A stretch of 5,600 nt of DNA. It comes from an uncultured Collinsella sp. (GTDB lineage: Bacteria; Actinomycetota; Coriobacteriia; Coriobacteriales; Coriobacteriaceae). A model generated the notes under the pieces. The model saw nothing but the letters and a program-made list of their open reading frames with translations, did no database searches and was not told the origin of the DNA. A program made the translations under genes and the position numbers. Numbering within the stretch: the stretch's first letter is position 1; each line of letters begins with the position of its first letter. The stretch lies in NCBI GenBank assembly GCA_902478945.1, contig CABSMX010000112.1:1-5600 (forward strand), in the 5' to 3' direction. Below are positions 5,528 to 5,600 of this stretch, piece by piece.

Positions 5528-5562
5528 CGCGGATTCGCCGCGTCACCGCTCTCAACAGGAGG
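5528..5562 (+). promoter_or_regulatory. Leader hairpin and ribosome binding site of the downstream gene
   Basis: CGCGG (5528-5532) pairs with CCGCG (5538-5542) around an ATTCG loop in the expected 5' leader. AGGAGG (5557-5562) is a full-strength ribosome binding site nine bases before the ATG at 5572 and fixes that start. The hairpin does not cover the ribosome site. No PyrR-type consensus is present here, unlike the carA leader. Confidence 0.6.
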
Positions 5563-5571
5563 TCTTTGTTT

Positions 5572-5600
5572 ATGGCAGATCAAAAGCCGGTTGTCGGGAT
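5572..5600 (+). CDS. Start of an unidentified gene, cut by the window end
   Basis: An ATG at 5572 follows a perfect AGGAGG with nine-base spacing, and nine full codons are readable: MADQKPVVG, with the next codon beginning AT (Ile or Met). The start of a beta strand and glycine loop is conceivable from KPVVG, but nine residues are too few to name a family. The gene is separated from carB by a terminator and has its own likely promoter, so it is probably not part of the carAB operon. Its function cannot be told from this window. Confidence 0.8.

Noticed and set aside
5134..5571. A CRISPR array or a complete insertion sequence in the gap after carB
   Set aside because: The repeats are inverted, not regularly spaced direct repeats, and there is no transposase or integrase frame.

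Overview
The window is a GC-rich bacterial chromosome segment holding a complete pyrimidine/arginine-pathway operon, carA-carB, on the + strand, and the first nine codons of a separate downstream gene. Codon use is strongly biased to G/C in the third position (GAG, GGC, GCC, CTG), while the promoter-proximal part of the upstream gap is AT-rich. These traits, the strong AGGAGG-type ribosome binding sites and my memory of the CarA sequence suggest an actinomycete-lineage gut anaerobe of the Coriobacteriia (Collinsella-like). That assignment is an inference, not a database result.

Layout. Positions 1-214 are non-coding. They hold a hairpin that may end the upstream transcript (26-48), an AT-rich stretch with a sigma-A-like promoter candidate (97-125), a dyad (143-164), and a PyrR-type RNA binding loop (178-210) whose 3' strand contains much of the carA Shine-Dalgarno sequence. 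carA (215-1720) encodes the glutaminase subunit of carbamoyl-phosphate synthase. It is much longer than usual, with an N-terminal extension, an insertion in the glutaminase domain and a C-terminal tail partly encoded by a palindrome. A 98-base gap contains hairpins, one of which can cover the carB ribosome binding site. carB (1819-5133) is the full-length synthetase subunit with all the key ATP-grasp residues checked. Positions 5134-5571 carry no gene but are densely structured: a long interrupted inverted repeat (5146-5230), a small hairpin (5240-5262), a symmetrical terminator (5289-5349), a second long inverted repeat with a perfect 29-bp core (5381-5485), then a likely promoter, leader hairpin and ribosome binding site for the gene starting at 5572.

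How it works together. CarA releases ammonia from glutamine and channels it to CarB, which uses two ATP and bicarbonate to make carbamoyl phosphate for UMP and arginine synthesis. The PyrR-like loop suggests that carA translation is turned down when uridine nucleotides are plentiful, by a protein covering the ribosome binding site and not by a terminator attenuator. The CarB C-terminal domain provides a second, allosteric level of control.

The genes themselves are not a new system. The items most worth a second look are the PyrR loop on the Shine-Dalgarno sequence, the unusual CarA architecture, and the two large intergenic palindromes on either side of the terminator.
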